From assembly GCA_021205045.1 (NCBI GenBank), contig JAJPYH010000259.1, positions 1-9,780 of the forward strand: DNA of 9,780 bases, given 5' to 3'. This stretch comes from Lachnospiraceae bacterium (GTDB lineage: Bacteria > Bacillota > Clostridia > Lachnospirales > Lachnospiraceae). Each line of letters starts with the position of its first letter. Within the stretch, counting starts at the first letter, position 1. Below the pieces are notes generated by a model. It did not search any database. It had not been told where the DNA came from and saw only the letters and a list, made by a program, of their open reading frames with translations. Shown piece after piece: positions 1 to 6,084 of this stretch. The position numbers were made by a program, and so were the translations under genes.

Positions 1-65
1 GCGCTATACTCTCCGCACCTGCATTCATTCTGCAATTCTGCGCTGTACTCTCCGCGCCTGCGTTC
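1..65 (-). repeat. 39-bp in-frame tandem repeat inside the RIFT-barrel gene
   Basis: Positions 1-26 and 40-65 match closely (gcgctatactctccgcacct versus gcgctgtactctccgcgcct, continuing tgc-ttca). The period is 39 bp, so the reading frame is kept and the peptide unit is 13 residues beginning NAGAES. At least one complete unit and the start of a second are visible. The array may continue left of the window. Confidence 0.75.
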
Positions 66-313
66 AGCTCGCACTGCAGCACCGTCCTCGCATTGGCGTT
101 CAGGTTTGCAAGAAAGCGAATAAAAACATATCGGACGCTGCCGTCCGGATGCCTGGCGGTCACCCTGGCCTGCACCGGCACCGGAGTTCCCCCCTGGTAT
201 ACACGAACACCCTCCGCCGATGCCATCTCTCCTTTTTTCACAGGCAATCCAATAAAACAAGGCTCTGAAATCCTCGGATAGCGATACAATTTTTCAAAGA
301 TCAGATCAAACAT
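1..313 (-). CDS. RIFT-barrel (YetA/PcRGLX-like) protein, N-terminal part, cut by window edge
   Basis: An open frame starts at ATG 311-313 and runs off the left edge after 104 codons. The start MFDLIFEKLYRYPR is preceded by a GAGAGGGG Shine-Dalgarno six bases upstream. Residues about 12-70 read like the N-terminal RIFT-barrel domain of YetA and exo-rhamnogalacturonan-lyase-like proteins: a GLPVKKGEM strand, GVRVYQGGTPVPVQ, then ARHPDGSVRYVFIRF, where the PDGSVR turn is the most characteristic part. There is no signal peptide, so a cytoplasmic protein is expected. Family members are linked to polysaccharide (pectin-type) breakdown, but the catalytic part would lie outside the window, so activity cannot be judged. 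From residue 84 to the edge the protein enters a 13-residue tandem repeat (NAGAESTAQNCRM, then NAGAESIA), which is not typical of the fold. Domain assignment is from memory of the family pattern. Confidence 0.75.
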   Translation of the reverse strand, partial: MFDLIFEKLYRYPRISEPCFIGLPVKKGEMASAEGVRVYQGGTPVPVQARVTARHPDGSVRYVFIRFLANLNANARTVLQCELNAGAESTAQNCRMNAGAESIA

Positions 314-349
314 AAGCTGCCCCTCTCTTCTGGTTTTATGATATGGTTC

Positions 350-378
350 AGTATACACAAAAGAACAGAAATTCTCAA
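350..378 (-). promoter_or_regulatory. Sigma-A-type promoter for the RIFT-barrel gene
   Basis: On the minus strand a -35 TTGAGA (373-378) and a -10 TATACT (350-355) are separated by 17 bp. Transcription would start near 343, about 30 bases before the ATG at 313. Spacing and match are good. Confidence 0.7.
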
Positions 379-445
379 TCAGAATCTGAAAATCCGTTTA
401 TGCCTGCCAGGAGCTTTTAAAAGAACAAAACGGTTCCGGAAAGTC

Positions 446-479
446 AAAAAATAAGCACCTCCTCCATGGAGATGCTTAT
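446..479 (-). terminator. Rho-independent terminator after the SH3 gene
   Basis: On the minus strand a 12-bp stem (ATAAGCATCTCC paired with GGAGGTGCTTAT, one G-U pair) closes a five-base loop and is followed by six T. It lies about 55 bases after the SH3-gene stop codon and before the promoter of the next gene, so it separates the two transcripts. Confidence 0.9.
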
Positions 480-533
480 CAAACCTGTCTTATTTAACTT
501 TTATCATTCCCGGAAAGCTCCGGGATCCATTTC

Positions 534-1706
534 CTACTCCTGCTTTGTGACATACTCCGTGGCCACATAACCTATGGAACCATTATACTTAACCTTGGAA
601 AAGCCGCCGGTTACATCCTCAATCCACTCGAGCGCCTCGCCCTCGGTAACCTGCCCCAGTTTGTCCGCATCCGCGCTGGCCGACGCACGCACATTCACCG
701 TGGTATTCGCCACCACATATCCGTTGGTGGGCTCATCATCGGCGCTGCTTATAATGGTCAGATAATCGGTCTTGACGTATGCTTCCTGGCCCTGATATTC
801 AATCTTGGCCCAGCCATTGACCCGGATCTCAATCACATCCAGCGTTGTGCCTTTCTGGATCGTGCCCAGCTTATCTGCCGCTGTGCTGTCAGATGACCTG
901 ACATTGATGGTTTCCGTTGTAGTAGCCTTACAGGATTTGGCTACAATCGTCTCATCACTGCTCTCACTGTCTTCCGAAGAGCCGTCCTCTGAATCCTCCC
1001 CGTCTGAAACGCTTGCCAGCGCCGTACCCACAGCATCGCGGATCTGATTGACCATCACCTCCAGATAGGTGGCAATTTCACTGTCATTCTCCACCATCTC
1101 CTGATATTCCTCATCAATGGAATTCAGCAGGTTGATCACAGATTCATCAGAATTCAAAGCATCAATGTAAGCTGTCTCCTCATCCGTCAGAGTGTCTTCA
1201 TTAATGTAATAACTGCCATCCTCATCCATGCAGACATAGAGACAATAAATTCCCGGAATCAGAGTCTCCAGTCCGGGAAACTGCGCTCTCGCCGCAGCAT
1301 ACACCACATAGCTGTTCTCCACCGGTCCCAGCTTGGTAAATACATTGTATTCAGGAAAAGTCTCAATATACTCTCCCAGCTCCTGAATCCGGATTTTCTC
1401 CGTATCGGTCACATTGCTGCAGATCTCCACCATGGTGTCCACATCGCCGTCCGCCAGGGCATTGAGATATTTCTCAATCAGTTCATTGATTTCCGGATAT
1501 TTGTCCGCTTCCAGAGGGTTCTCCACACTGACTGCCGCTACGGCTGCCTCAGTAACGAGCTCCTCTTCCGCATTCTCAGCGACTTCCGTCTCCTGCTCCG
1601 TTACTGCCTCTTCGACGTCATTTTTATGATAGACCAGCATACCAGAAACAAAGACAGCTACTGCCAGCACGATAATCACTGAGAGTATAAGCATTCTTTT
1701 TTTCAT
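534..1706 (-). CDS. Membrane-anchored protein with two bacterial SH3 (SH3b) domains
   Basis: 390 residues. Residues 1-3 are basic (MKKR start) and about 5-26 form one hydrophobic segment without a lipobox cysteine, so it is probably an uncleaved N-terminal anchor with the rest outside the membrane. Residues 30-62 are an acidic, Ala/Val/Glu-rich linker. Residues about 66-230 are a globular domain I cannot name; its opening helices (EINELIEKYLNALADGDVD) resemble NTF2-like folds, which is only a suggestion. Residues 234-256 are a Ser/Asp/Glu linker. Two SH3b domains follow, about 259-319 and 329-386, each with the hallmark VNVR/INVR strand, a KLG turn and a final YV-Y motif. SH3b domains usually bind cell-wall peptidoglycan, so an envelope role is inferred. 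No catalytic domain is visible. The start ATG has AGGAG and GGGG upstream. The gene sits 50 bp after a tRNA with no promoter seen between; a clear terminator follows. Confidence 0.85.
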   Translation of the reverse strand: MKKRMLILSVIIVLAVAVFVSGMLVYHKNDVEEAVTEQETEVAENAEEELVTEAAVAAVSVENPLEADKYPEINELIEKYLNALADGDVDTMVEICSNVTDTEKIRIQELGEYIETFPEYNVFTKLGPVENSYVVYAAARAQFPGLETLIPGIYCLYVCMDEDGSYYINEDTLTDEETAYIDALNSDESVINLLNSIDEEYQEMVENDSEIATYLEVMVNQIRDAVGTALASVSDGEDSEDGSSEDSESSDETIVAKSCKATTTETINVRSSDSTAADKLGTIQKGTTLDVIEIRVNGWAKIEYQGQEAYVKTDYLTIISSADDEPTNGYVVANTTVNVRASASADADKLGQVTEGEALEWIEDVTGGFSKVKYNGSIGYVATEYVTKQE

Positions 1707-1756
1707 AGTAACCCCATCTCCTGCAAAAAGATCCCCTCAGACAGGAAGCGGCGAAA

Positions 1757-1828
1757 CGTGTCCGACAGGAATCGAACCTGCATTAAAGGCGTCGGAGGCC
1801 TTCGTTCTATCCATTAGACTACGGACAC
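1757..1828 (-). tRNA. tRNA-Arg (anticodon CCG)
   Basis: The 72-nt minus-strand sequence folds as a cloverleaf: a 7-bp acceptor (GTGTCCG with CGGACAC), a D-arm with AATGGATA loop, a perfect anticodon stem AAGGC/GCCTT with loop CTCCGAC (anticodon CCG, reading CGG codons), a four-base variable loop TAAT, and a T-arm with TTCGATT loop. The discriminator base is G. The 3' CCA is not encoded. The D-stem has a C12-A23 mismatch, which may be normal for this isoacceptor. The gene has its own promoter upstream and is flanked by a 12-bp inverted repeat. Confidence 0.95.
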
Positions 1829-1832
1829 AAAG

Positions 1833-1848
1833 TTGTAATATGTTACAA
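1833..1848 (-). other. Small hairpin in the tRNA-Arg 5' leader
   Basis: TTGTAA CATA TTACAA is a perfect 6-bp inverted repeat with a four-base gap, lying four bases before the mature tRNA 5' end. It could fold in the leader RNA or be a DNA-binding site; the sequence does not decide. Confidence 0.45.
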
Positions 1849-1871
1849 AAGTATTACGCCGCTTCCTGAAC

Positions 1872-1900
1872 ATAATAGCACAGAGTTTCTCCGATGTAAA
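1872..1900 (-). promoter_or_regulatory. Promoter of tRNA-Arg (and probably the SH3 gene)
   Basis: On the minus strand -35 TTTACA (1895-1900) and -10 TATTAT (1872-1877) are separated by 17 bp. The start point would be about 1865-1867, giving a leader of roughly 38 nt before the mature tRNA. No other convincing promoter lies between here and the SH3 gene start at 1706. Confidence 0.7.
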
Positions 1901-1994
1901 GCACTTTTTTTCATTCCATCAGATTTTCATAAACCCTGTTACTATTCAAAGCTGACTTGAGAGATACAAACAGGCTTGTCAAGCGCAGTTTGCC

Positions 1995-2013
1995 TGCCTG
2001 TAAGAGGCAGGTT
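1995..2013. other. Hairpin downstream of the DUF5688 gene
   Basis: CCTGCCT GTAAG AGGCAGG is a perfect 7-bp stem with a 5-base loop, about 28 bases past the DUF5688 stop codon. There is no T-run after it on either strand, so it is not a standard terminator, although its position suggests a 3'-end role. The rest of 1901-2040 shows nothing I can name. Confidence 0.4.
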
Positions 2014-2040
2014 CTATCTCGCTTCAAAGATTCCACCAGC

Positions 2041-2952
2041 TTATATATCCGCGATCTCCAGCCTGCCCTCCCCCGAATTGTAATAATATACATGATCCGA
2101 CAGAATCTCCTCCCGGGGCATCTCACAGCGGTTCACATCCCGTACCGTCCTTTGCAGCAGCTCCCGGCTGAAGGCCCTGCTGGCCGGCACAAACAAAACC
2201 TCATGAATAGAGGAGGGCAGCAGATAGAATTCCTCTCCGGCAGCCTCATACAGCTTTCCTGCAACACCGGGCAGAAAAGCCGTGACTGCTCCCCAGACGC
2301 CGGTGCGGTTGGACAGCACATGGAGGCCGCTGTTGCTGTGAGGCATGGGCTTGGGAAATGCCAGAAGCTCATGCCTGTCCATCACCTCCTCTATGGAATT
2401 CCAGTAAATTCCGTCTCTCTCAAGGCTGTTCTCCATCGCGCGGGAAAAGACTTCCTCTTTGGACACTCCCCAGTTCAGCAAATGCTCTTCCCTGATCATA
2501 ACCATTCCCCGAATGCTCGCGTCTGCCTCCTCCACCAGGTAGTAAGCCGTGATCGCCAGATCCAGCACCGGGACAAAGGGCGTCTGTTCCAGCAGTTCTA
2601 GGTTTCTTTCCCGGTGAAATATTCTTACGAACAGTTTCTTCGACGCCGACTCAAAGATCTCCATGTCTGAAATATTCCCCTTCAGCACACTGAAAGTGTC
2701 CTTTGATTCCTCCTCATAGATCGTCCACAGTCTCTCAGCAATCTTATCCAGAGACATGCCCCGGCTGAAATCCTCATAAACATTTTCCAGATAAATCACC
2801 GGCGAGCAGGAGCTTCCCTCCTGTTCCATCAGCAGACCCCACCAGCGCTGTCCGTTCAGCTTTTGCTTATCCACCAGGCTGATTTTCATATTTCCTCCGG
2901 CCTGCTCCCTCATCAGATGTAAGATTTCTTCTCTGAACTCTCTGTAATACAT
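2041..2952 (-). CDS. DUF5688 family protein, function unknown
   Basis: 303 residues, close to the usual length of this uncharacterised family, which is abundant in gut Lachnospiraceae and relatives. Family-like stretches are YLENVYEDFSRGMSLDKIAE near residue 55-75, LDLAITAYYLVEE near 130, LLNWGVSKEEVF near 155, HVLSNRTGVWGA followed by FLPGVAGKLYEAAGEEFYLL near 210-245, SSIHEVLFVPA, and the closing EILSDHVYYYNSGEG. No signal peptide, membrane segment or known catalytic motif is visible, so the protein is probably cytoplasmic and soluble. The ATG start at 2952 has AGGAG seven bases upstream. It stands alone between the tRNA and efp, with a terminator upstream (ending efp) and palindromic sequence in its promoter region. 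Family recognition is from remembered conserved blocks; no function should be assigned. Confidence 0.85.
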   Translation of the reverse strand: MYYREFREEILHLMREQAGGNMKISLVDKQKLNGQRWWGLLMEQEGSSCSPVIYLENVYEDFSRGMSLDKIAERLWTIYEEESKDTFSVLKGNISDMEIFESASKKLFVRIFHRERNLELLEQTPFVPVLDLAITAYYLVEEADASIRGMVMIREEHLLNWGVSKEEVFSRAMENSLERDGIYWNSIEEVMDRHELLAFPKPMPHSNSGLHVLSNRTGVWGAVTAFLPGVAGKLYEAAGEEFYLLPSSIHEVLFVPASRAFSRELLQRTVRDVNRCEMPREEILSDHVYYYNSGEGRLEIADI

Positions 2953-3040
2953 AGATTTCTCCTGAATTTTTTGTCATTGCGGGCTGTCCTGATGACAGAT
3001 GATAATTCTCAGTTCACAATTGCTTTCAGGTGCCTTCGAT

Positions 3041-3086
3041 TACACTTATGTGTATTATAGTAAACGACTTTATGTCGTTTGCTATA
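3041..3086 (-). promoter_or_regulatory. Palindromic region with a TATAAT box upstream of the DUF5688 gene
   Basis: 3056-3086 is a long hairpin: TATAG, one mismatch, then AAACGAC, loop ATAAA, GTCGTTT, mismatch, CTATA (minus strand). Next to it, 3041-3054 is TACAC ATAA GTGTA. On the minus strand a perfect TATAAT overlaps the end of the large palindrome, but no good -35 sits 17 bp upstream. The AAACGAC/GTCGTTT dyad occupies the -35 area, as an operator or activator site would. The start of transcription would be about 90 bases before the ATG at 2952. Confidence 0.45.
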
Positions 3087-3131
3087 AAAAGCCTCAGCCG
3101 CGAACAGGATTTTGAGTTTATATATCAACGC

Positions 3132-3163
3132 AAAAAGGACAGCAGGTTACCTCCTACTGTCCT
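3132..3163 (-). terminator. Rho-independent terminator of efp
   Basis: On the minus strand AGGACAGTAGG pairs with CCTGCTGTCCT (11 bp, one G-U) around a six-base loop and is followed by TTTTTG. It lies about 110 bases beyond the efp stop codon. The intervening 3164-3272 contains no gene I can support. Confidence 0.88.
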
Positions 3164-3272
3164 GAAAGCCTCAGAAAATATCTGAATACATGATTGCTCC
3201 GTATGCCATATATCTCACGCCATGCCTGAAGGATCCGTTTCGTAAAGGAAAAATCCATCGGCACATCAGCAT

Positions 3273-3830
3273 TTATGCTCTGGATAAATACTCCTTGGTG
3301 CGGGTGTCAATCTTGATCACATCGCCGTTATTGATAAAGATCGGAACCTTGCGGGGCGCGCCTGTCTCCACTGTGGCCGGCTTGGTCACGTTGGTAGCGG
3401 TATTGCCTCTTACACCGGGCTCGGTGTCTGTTACCTCCAGCTCCACAAACAGCGGCGGCTCAATGGAGATTACCTTATCCTTGAAAGAGCAGATCTTGCA
3501 GATCTCATTCTCCTTTACAAACTCCATGGCGTCTCCCACGATCTCGCTGCTGTACTCAAACTGATCATAGGTCTCCACATCCATAAAGCTGTACATATCG
3601 CCGTCTTTAAACAGGAACTGCATATCCTTCTTGTCAATGCGGGCAAGAGGATACTTGTCGGAAGGGTTAAAGGTGTCCTCAACAACACCGCCGGAGATCA
3701 CGTCCTTTAACTTGGTCCTCACAAACGGAGAGCCCTTGCCAGGCTTCACGTGTAAGAAGTCCAGCACCATATATACGCTGTTCTTGTACTCAAATGTAAT
3801 TCCTTTTCTGAAATCACCTGCATTTATCAT
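3273..3830 (-). CDS. efp: Elongation factor P
   Basis: 185 residues, full length. EF-P binds the ribosome between the P and E sites and helps form peptide bonds at consecutive prolines. The KOW-like N-terminal domain (about 1-63) carries the tip loop HVKPGKGSPFVR with Lys32, the position modified in related EF-Ps. Two OB-type domains follow (about 67-125 and 128-184), ending in the family pattern ATNVTKPATVETGAPRKVP, INNGDVIKIDTRTKEYLSR. The start ATG at 3830 has GGAGG seven bases upstream. It has its own promoter just after aroQ and a strong terminator, so it is at least partly a separate transcript. The modifying enzyme is not encoded here. Confidence 0.98.
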   Translation of the reverse strand: MINAGDFRKGITFEYKNSVYMVLDFLHVKPGKGSPFVRTKLKDVISGGVVEDTFNPSDKYPLARIDKKDMQFLFKDGDMYSFMDVETYDQFEYSSEIVGDAMEFVKENEICKICSFKDKVISIEPPLFVELEVTDTEPGVRGNTATNVTKPATVETGAPRKVPIFINNGDVIKIDTRTKEYLSRA

Positions 3831-3869
3831 AGCTTTTCCTCCTGAAGTTGTAACAAATATTCCTCATCC

Positions 3870-3898
3870 AGTCTACACGATTGTATGGGTTTTTTCAA
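3870..3898 (-). promoter_or_regulatory. Promoter of efp
   Basis: On the minus strand -35 TTGAAA (3893-3898) and -10 TAGACT (3870-3875) have a 17-bp spacer. It begins only 14 bp after the aroQ stop codon. No terminator separates aroQ from efp, so read-through from the aro operon is also possible. Confidence 0.6.
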
Positions 3899-3911
3899 CT
3901 GTTTTTTTATT

Positions 3912-4373
3912 TCACACAAGTTTTTCGGGACGGTTGCGGTTCTGAATGATTTCAAGGCACAGGTCGATGGCGTCCAGATAGCCCTGAAGCCCCCTTCCAT
4001 AGATCTGGGAATCACAGGCGTCCTTCGTGACAGAATTGCTCCGAAAGGCCTCTCTCTTCGTAATGTCCGAAATATGTATCTCGATTTTAGGGACAGTGAT
4101 GCTGGCCAGCGCGTCCCGAATCGCGTAGCTGTAATGGGTATAAGCGCCGGGATTGATCACGATCCCCGCCGTGGAATCAAAGTAAGCCTCCTGGATTCTG
4201 TCGATAATGGCTCCCTCATGATTTGACTGGAACACCTCAATCTCCACTCCGGCCTCTTTGCCCTTATTTTCAATCAGATGTAAAAGATAATTGTAATCCT
4301 CATTTCCATAGACACTCTTTTCCCTGATGCCCAGGAAATTAAGATTGGGCCCGTTGATCACCAGCAGCTTCAT
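3912..4373 (-). CDS. aroQ: 3-dehydroquinate dehydratase, type II
   Basis: Starting at ATG 4371-4373 the protein has 153 residues, about the family norm. A longer frame opens at 4427, but that extension lies inside aroK, and the internal start has GGAGGAAG immediately upstream and gives the canonical MKLLVINGPNLNFLG beginning. The enzyme removes water from 3-dehydroquinate to give 3-dehydroshikimate and normally forms a dodecamer in the cytoplasm. Active-site features are present: N12, R17 and the catalytic Y22 in the lid loop, QSNHEG, NPGAYTHYSYAIRDAL with the catalytic histidine, HISDITKREAFR, and GRGLQGYLDAI. The gene overlaps the end of aroK by 35 bp, which suggests coupled translation. 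Confidence 0.97.
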   Translation of the reverse strand: MKLLVINGPNLNFLGIREKSVYGNEDYNYLLHLIENKGKEAGVEIEVFQSNHEGAIIDRIQEAYFDSTAGIVINPGAYTHYSYAIRDALASITVPKIEIHISDITKREAFRSNSVTKDACDSQIYGRGLQGYLDAIDLCLEIIQNRNRPEKLV

Positions 4374-4950
4374 TTTCTTCCTCCGTCTTACTGTAAAAAG
4401 TCCCGCCGGGCTGGCAAAACCCGTCATTTCTGTTTTTCACTGCCCTGTAGGCTTCCTGTAATTCTCTGACCAGGCGCTTGATGTCCCAGTCATCCACCTG
4501 CAAAATGTAATCCGCGGCCTGCCGATAGATGGGGTCTCTCTCTCCAATCATCTGCTCGATTTTCGCTCTGGGATTATCGCACTGCAGCAGCGGCCTTGTG
4601 GTATCCTCCTTCAGGCGGTCGTAAATGGTCTCCGCCTGCGCCTGCAGATAAACGGTAAAGCCAAGCTGCTTCATAAGCCGCCGGTTTTCCTCCAAAAGAG
4701 GCGTGCCCCCGCCCAGCGCCAGCACACGGGGTTCCTTTTCCAAAAGCATCGTCTCCAGACACTCCGTCTCCTTTTGCCTGAAATAAGCCTCCCCATGGAC
4801 GGCAAAAATCTCACTGACGGTCATCCCCTCCTTTTGCTCAATCCACTTGTCCGTATCAATCAGGCATTGCTGCAAGGGATAACTGACGGCGCAGCCCAGG
4901 GTACTCTTGCCGCTTCCCATATATCCTATTAAAATCAAATGCTGTTTCAT
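4339..4950 (-). CDS. aroK: Shikimate kinase
   Basis: 203 residues. It phosphorylates shikimate with ATP to shikimate 3-phosphate. The P-loop GYMGSGKST is at 9-17, the shikimate-binding DTD at 32-34, R58 in YFRQKE, the GGG at 80-82, the lid arginine R119 in DTTRPLL, and R138 in GERDPIYR. The kinase fold ends near residue 170. The last 30 or so residues are a polar tail without family resemblance, whose coding DNA overlaps the aroQ ribosome site and start. The start ATG 4950 gives the typical MKQHLILIGYMGSGKS and there is an in-frame stop just upstream. Its ribosome site is odd: AGG touches the ATG, and the better GAGGGGGG is 13 bases away, right in front of an out-of-frame ATG at 4963. The start codon itself lies in the last, decayed unit of the 41-bp repeat. 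Confidence 0.96.
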   Translation of the reverse strand: MKQHLILIGYMGSGKSTLGCAVSYPLQQCLIDTDKWIEQKEGMTVSEIFAVHGEAYFRQKETECLETMLLEKEPRVLALGGGTPLLEENRRLMKQLGFTVYLQAQAETIYDRLKEDTTRPLLQCDNPRAKIEQMIGERDPIYRQAADYILQVDDWDIKRLVRELQEAYRAVKNRNDGFCQPGGTFYSKTEEENEAAGDQRAQS

Positions 4951-5142
4951 CCTGGAGCTTCATCCCCCCTCTTTCATTCTCCGGTCGTTTCATCTTACCG
5001 TTCCATCTCTTTTATCAGTCTCAGGCCATTTCATCCGAAAGTCTCATTTCTTCCTTTAATCCCCGGTCATTTCATGCAGCATTCCCATCTCTTCCTTCAA
5101 TCTCCGGCTGTTTCATCTGACAGTCCCATCTCTTTCTTCAGT
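4941..5142 (-). repeat. 41-bp tandem repeat across the aroE end and aroK start
   Basis: Four contiguous 41-bp units occupy 4979-5019, 5020-5060, 5061-5101 and 5102-5142. By hand count 4979-5019 and 5102-5142 agree at 34 of 41 positions, and neighbouring units at about 30 of 41. A shorter, more diverged fifth copy (about 4941-4978) runs into the aroK start. Conserved blocks on the minus strand are AAAGAGATGG and GATGAAA. The unit 5102-5142 codes for the AroE C-terminal tail (KKEMGLSDETAG); the aroE stop lies in the next unit. The middle units would encode the same tail again (for example EEMGMLHEMTGD-stop) in shifted frames. The 146-bp gap between aroE and aroK is therefore almost entirely repeat. 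Confidence 0.85.
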
Positions 5143-6005
5143 CTCTGACGCACCCTGTCCACGGCCTCAGCGCCGACTTCCATCTCATTCCATAATTCGT
5201 AGGCGATCACGCCCTGATAAAGCAGCATATTCAGCCCGTTGTACGCCCTGCCGCCAGCCTGTCTGACCAGCTGCATAAATTTTGTGTCATAAGGATTATA
5301 GACCAGATCAAAGCCTGTATGAATTCTCTCATAAAAAGCAGGATCCTCAATCACCGCCCGATCCACATTGGGACTCATGCCAATACTGGTAGCCTGAATA
5401 CAGAGAAACTTCCCGTCAGGAAGCCTGGAAGAATCCGAAAGACTTCCGGCTGTCATCTGACACTCCGGATAAAAGCTCCTGATCTCGCTGACGATCGCCT
5501 GCGCCTTGCCGGGCGTCCTGTTGAGCACATAGACCCGGGCAGCACCCTTAGAGGCCGTCATCATGGCCACCGCCCGGGCAGCACCTCCGGCGCCCAGGAT
5601 CACAATGGTCTCCCCTGAAATCTGTATTCCCTCCTGCTCCATGGCCCGATACAGGCCCGGCATGTCGGTATTATAGCCTTTATAGCCCTTGCCCTCCACC
5701 CTGACCAGGGTGTTGACCGCGCCGATCTTTAAAGCAAAATCATCGATTTCCACCAGCGCGGGCATGACCGCGGACTTGTGGGGAACTGTCACATTCAAAC
5801 CCCCGATGCCAAGAGCATAGGCGCCCTCCACTGCTTTCATGGGATCCTCTGTCACAGGAAATGCGCCGTAAATCAGGTTATGTCCGTAAAATTCTGCCAG
5901 AGTATTGTGAAGCACCGGGGACAGAGTGTGTCCCACCGGGTTGCCGATCAGGCCGAATATTTTCGTATGTCCGTCAATTGAATGTTTCTTTTTACAATTA
6001 TCCAT
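5097..6005 (-). CDS. aroE: Shikimate dehydrogenase (NADP+)
   Basis: 302 residues, slightly longer than the usual 270-290. It reduces 3-dehydroshikimate to shikimate with NADPH. The N-terminal substrate domain carries IGNPVGHTLSPVLHN (T27-x-S29 in the shikimate-binding S-x-S position), the catalytic Lys77 in NVTVPHK, and Asp114 in YNTDMPG. The Rossmann domain has GAGGAA at 138-143, NRTPGK and QATSIGM (most relatives have N where this has Q), and ends in GLNMLLYQGVIAYELW. The start ATG 6005 has GAGGGGG seven bases upstream. The last dozen residues (KKEMGLSDETAGD) are encoded by one unit of the 41-bp repeat that continues past the stop. It is the third gene of the presumed nrdR operon, 123 bp after yqeG. 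Confidence 0.97.
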   Translation of the reverse strand: MDNCKKKHSIDGHTKIFGLIGNPVGHTLSPVLHNTLAEFYGHNLIYGAFPVTEDPMKAVEGAYALGIGGLNVTVPHKSAVMPALVEIDDFALKIGAVNTLVRVEGKGYKGYNTDMPGLYRAMEQEGIQISGETIVILGAGGAARAVAMMTASKGAARVYVLNRTPGKAQAIVSEIRSFYPECQMTAGSLSDSSRLPDGKFLCIQATSIGMSPNVDRAVIEDPAFYERIHTGFDLVYNPYDTKFMQLVRQAGGRAYNGLNMLLYQGVIAYELWNEMEVGAEAVDRVRQRLKKEMGLSDETAGD

Positions 6006-6039
6006 TGGTGTTCCCCCTCTGACAGATGGATCAGGTCCT

Positions 6040-6084
6040 GCAAATTATCGGTCTGCGGCGAGTCTTTTAGAGGCTGTAATTTGC
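6040..6084 (-). other. Inverted repeat in the yqeG-aroE gap
   Basis: GCAAATTA and TAATTTGC form a perfect 8-bp inverted repeat closing 29 bases, about 35 bases upstream of the aroE start. It could be an RNA stem-loop in the intercistronic region. I saw no T-box, riboswitch or terminator pattern around it. Confidence 0.4.

Larger units (their letters stand above)
1742..1868. repeat. 12-bp perfect inverted repeat flanking the tRNA-Arg gene
   Basis: CAGGAAGCGGCG at 1742-1753 and its exact reverse complement CGCCGCTTCCTG at 1857-1868 flank the tRNA. One arm is three bases past the mature 3' end, the other 28 bases before the 5' end. The right arm coincides with the predicted transcription start, so both arms would be in the primary transcript and could pair. 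Confidence 0.8.

Noticed and set aside
1742..1868. Integrative element or insertion-sequence ends at the tRNA.
   Set aside because: The inverted repeat brackets only the tRNA; there is no integrase, transposase, tRNA 3'-end duplication or target-site duplication.
1963..1983. TTGACA on the minus strand downstream of the DUF5688 gene as a promoter.
   Set aside because: No acceptable -10 lies 16-18 bp away; the tRNA promoter nearer the gene is far better.
1957..2601. Long plus-strand open frame (214 codons) antisense to the DUF5688 gene.
   Set aside because: Its translation has no domain-like pattern and the minus-strand frame is a recognisable family protein; it is a frame shadow.
4374..4427. 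Longer aroQ start at 4427 (18 extra residues).
   Set aside because: The extension lies inside aroK, lacks family resemblance, and the internal ATG at 4373 has a strong ribosome site and the canonical N-terminus.
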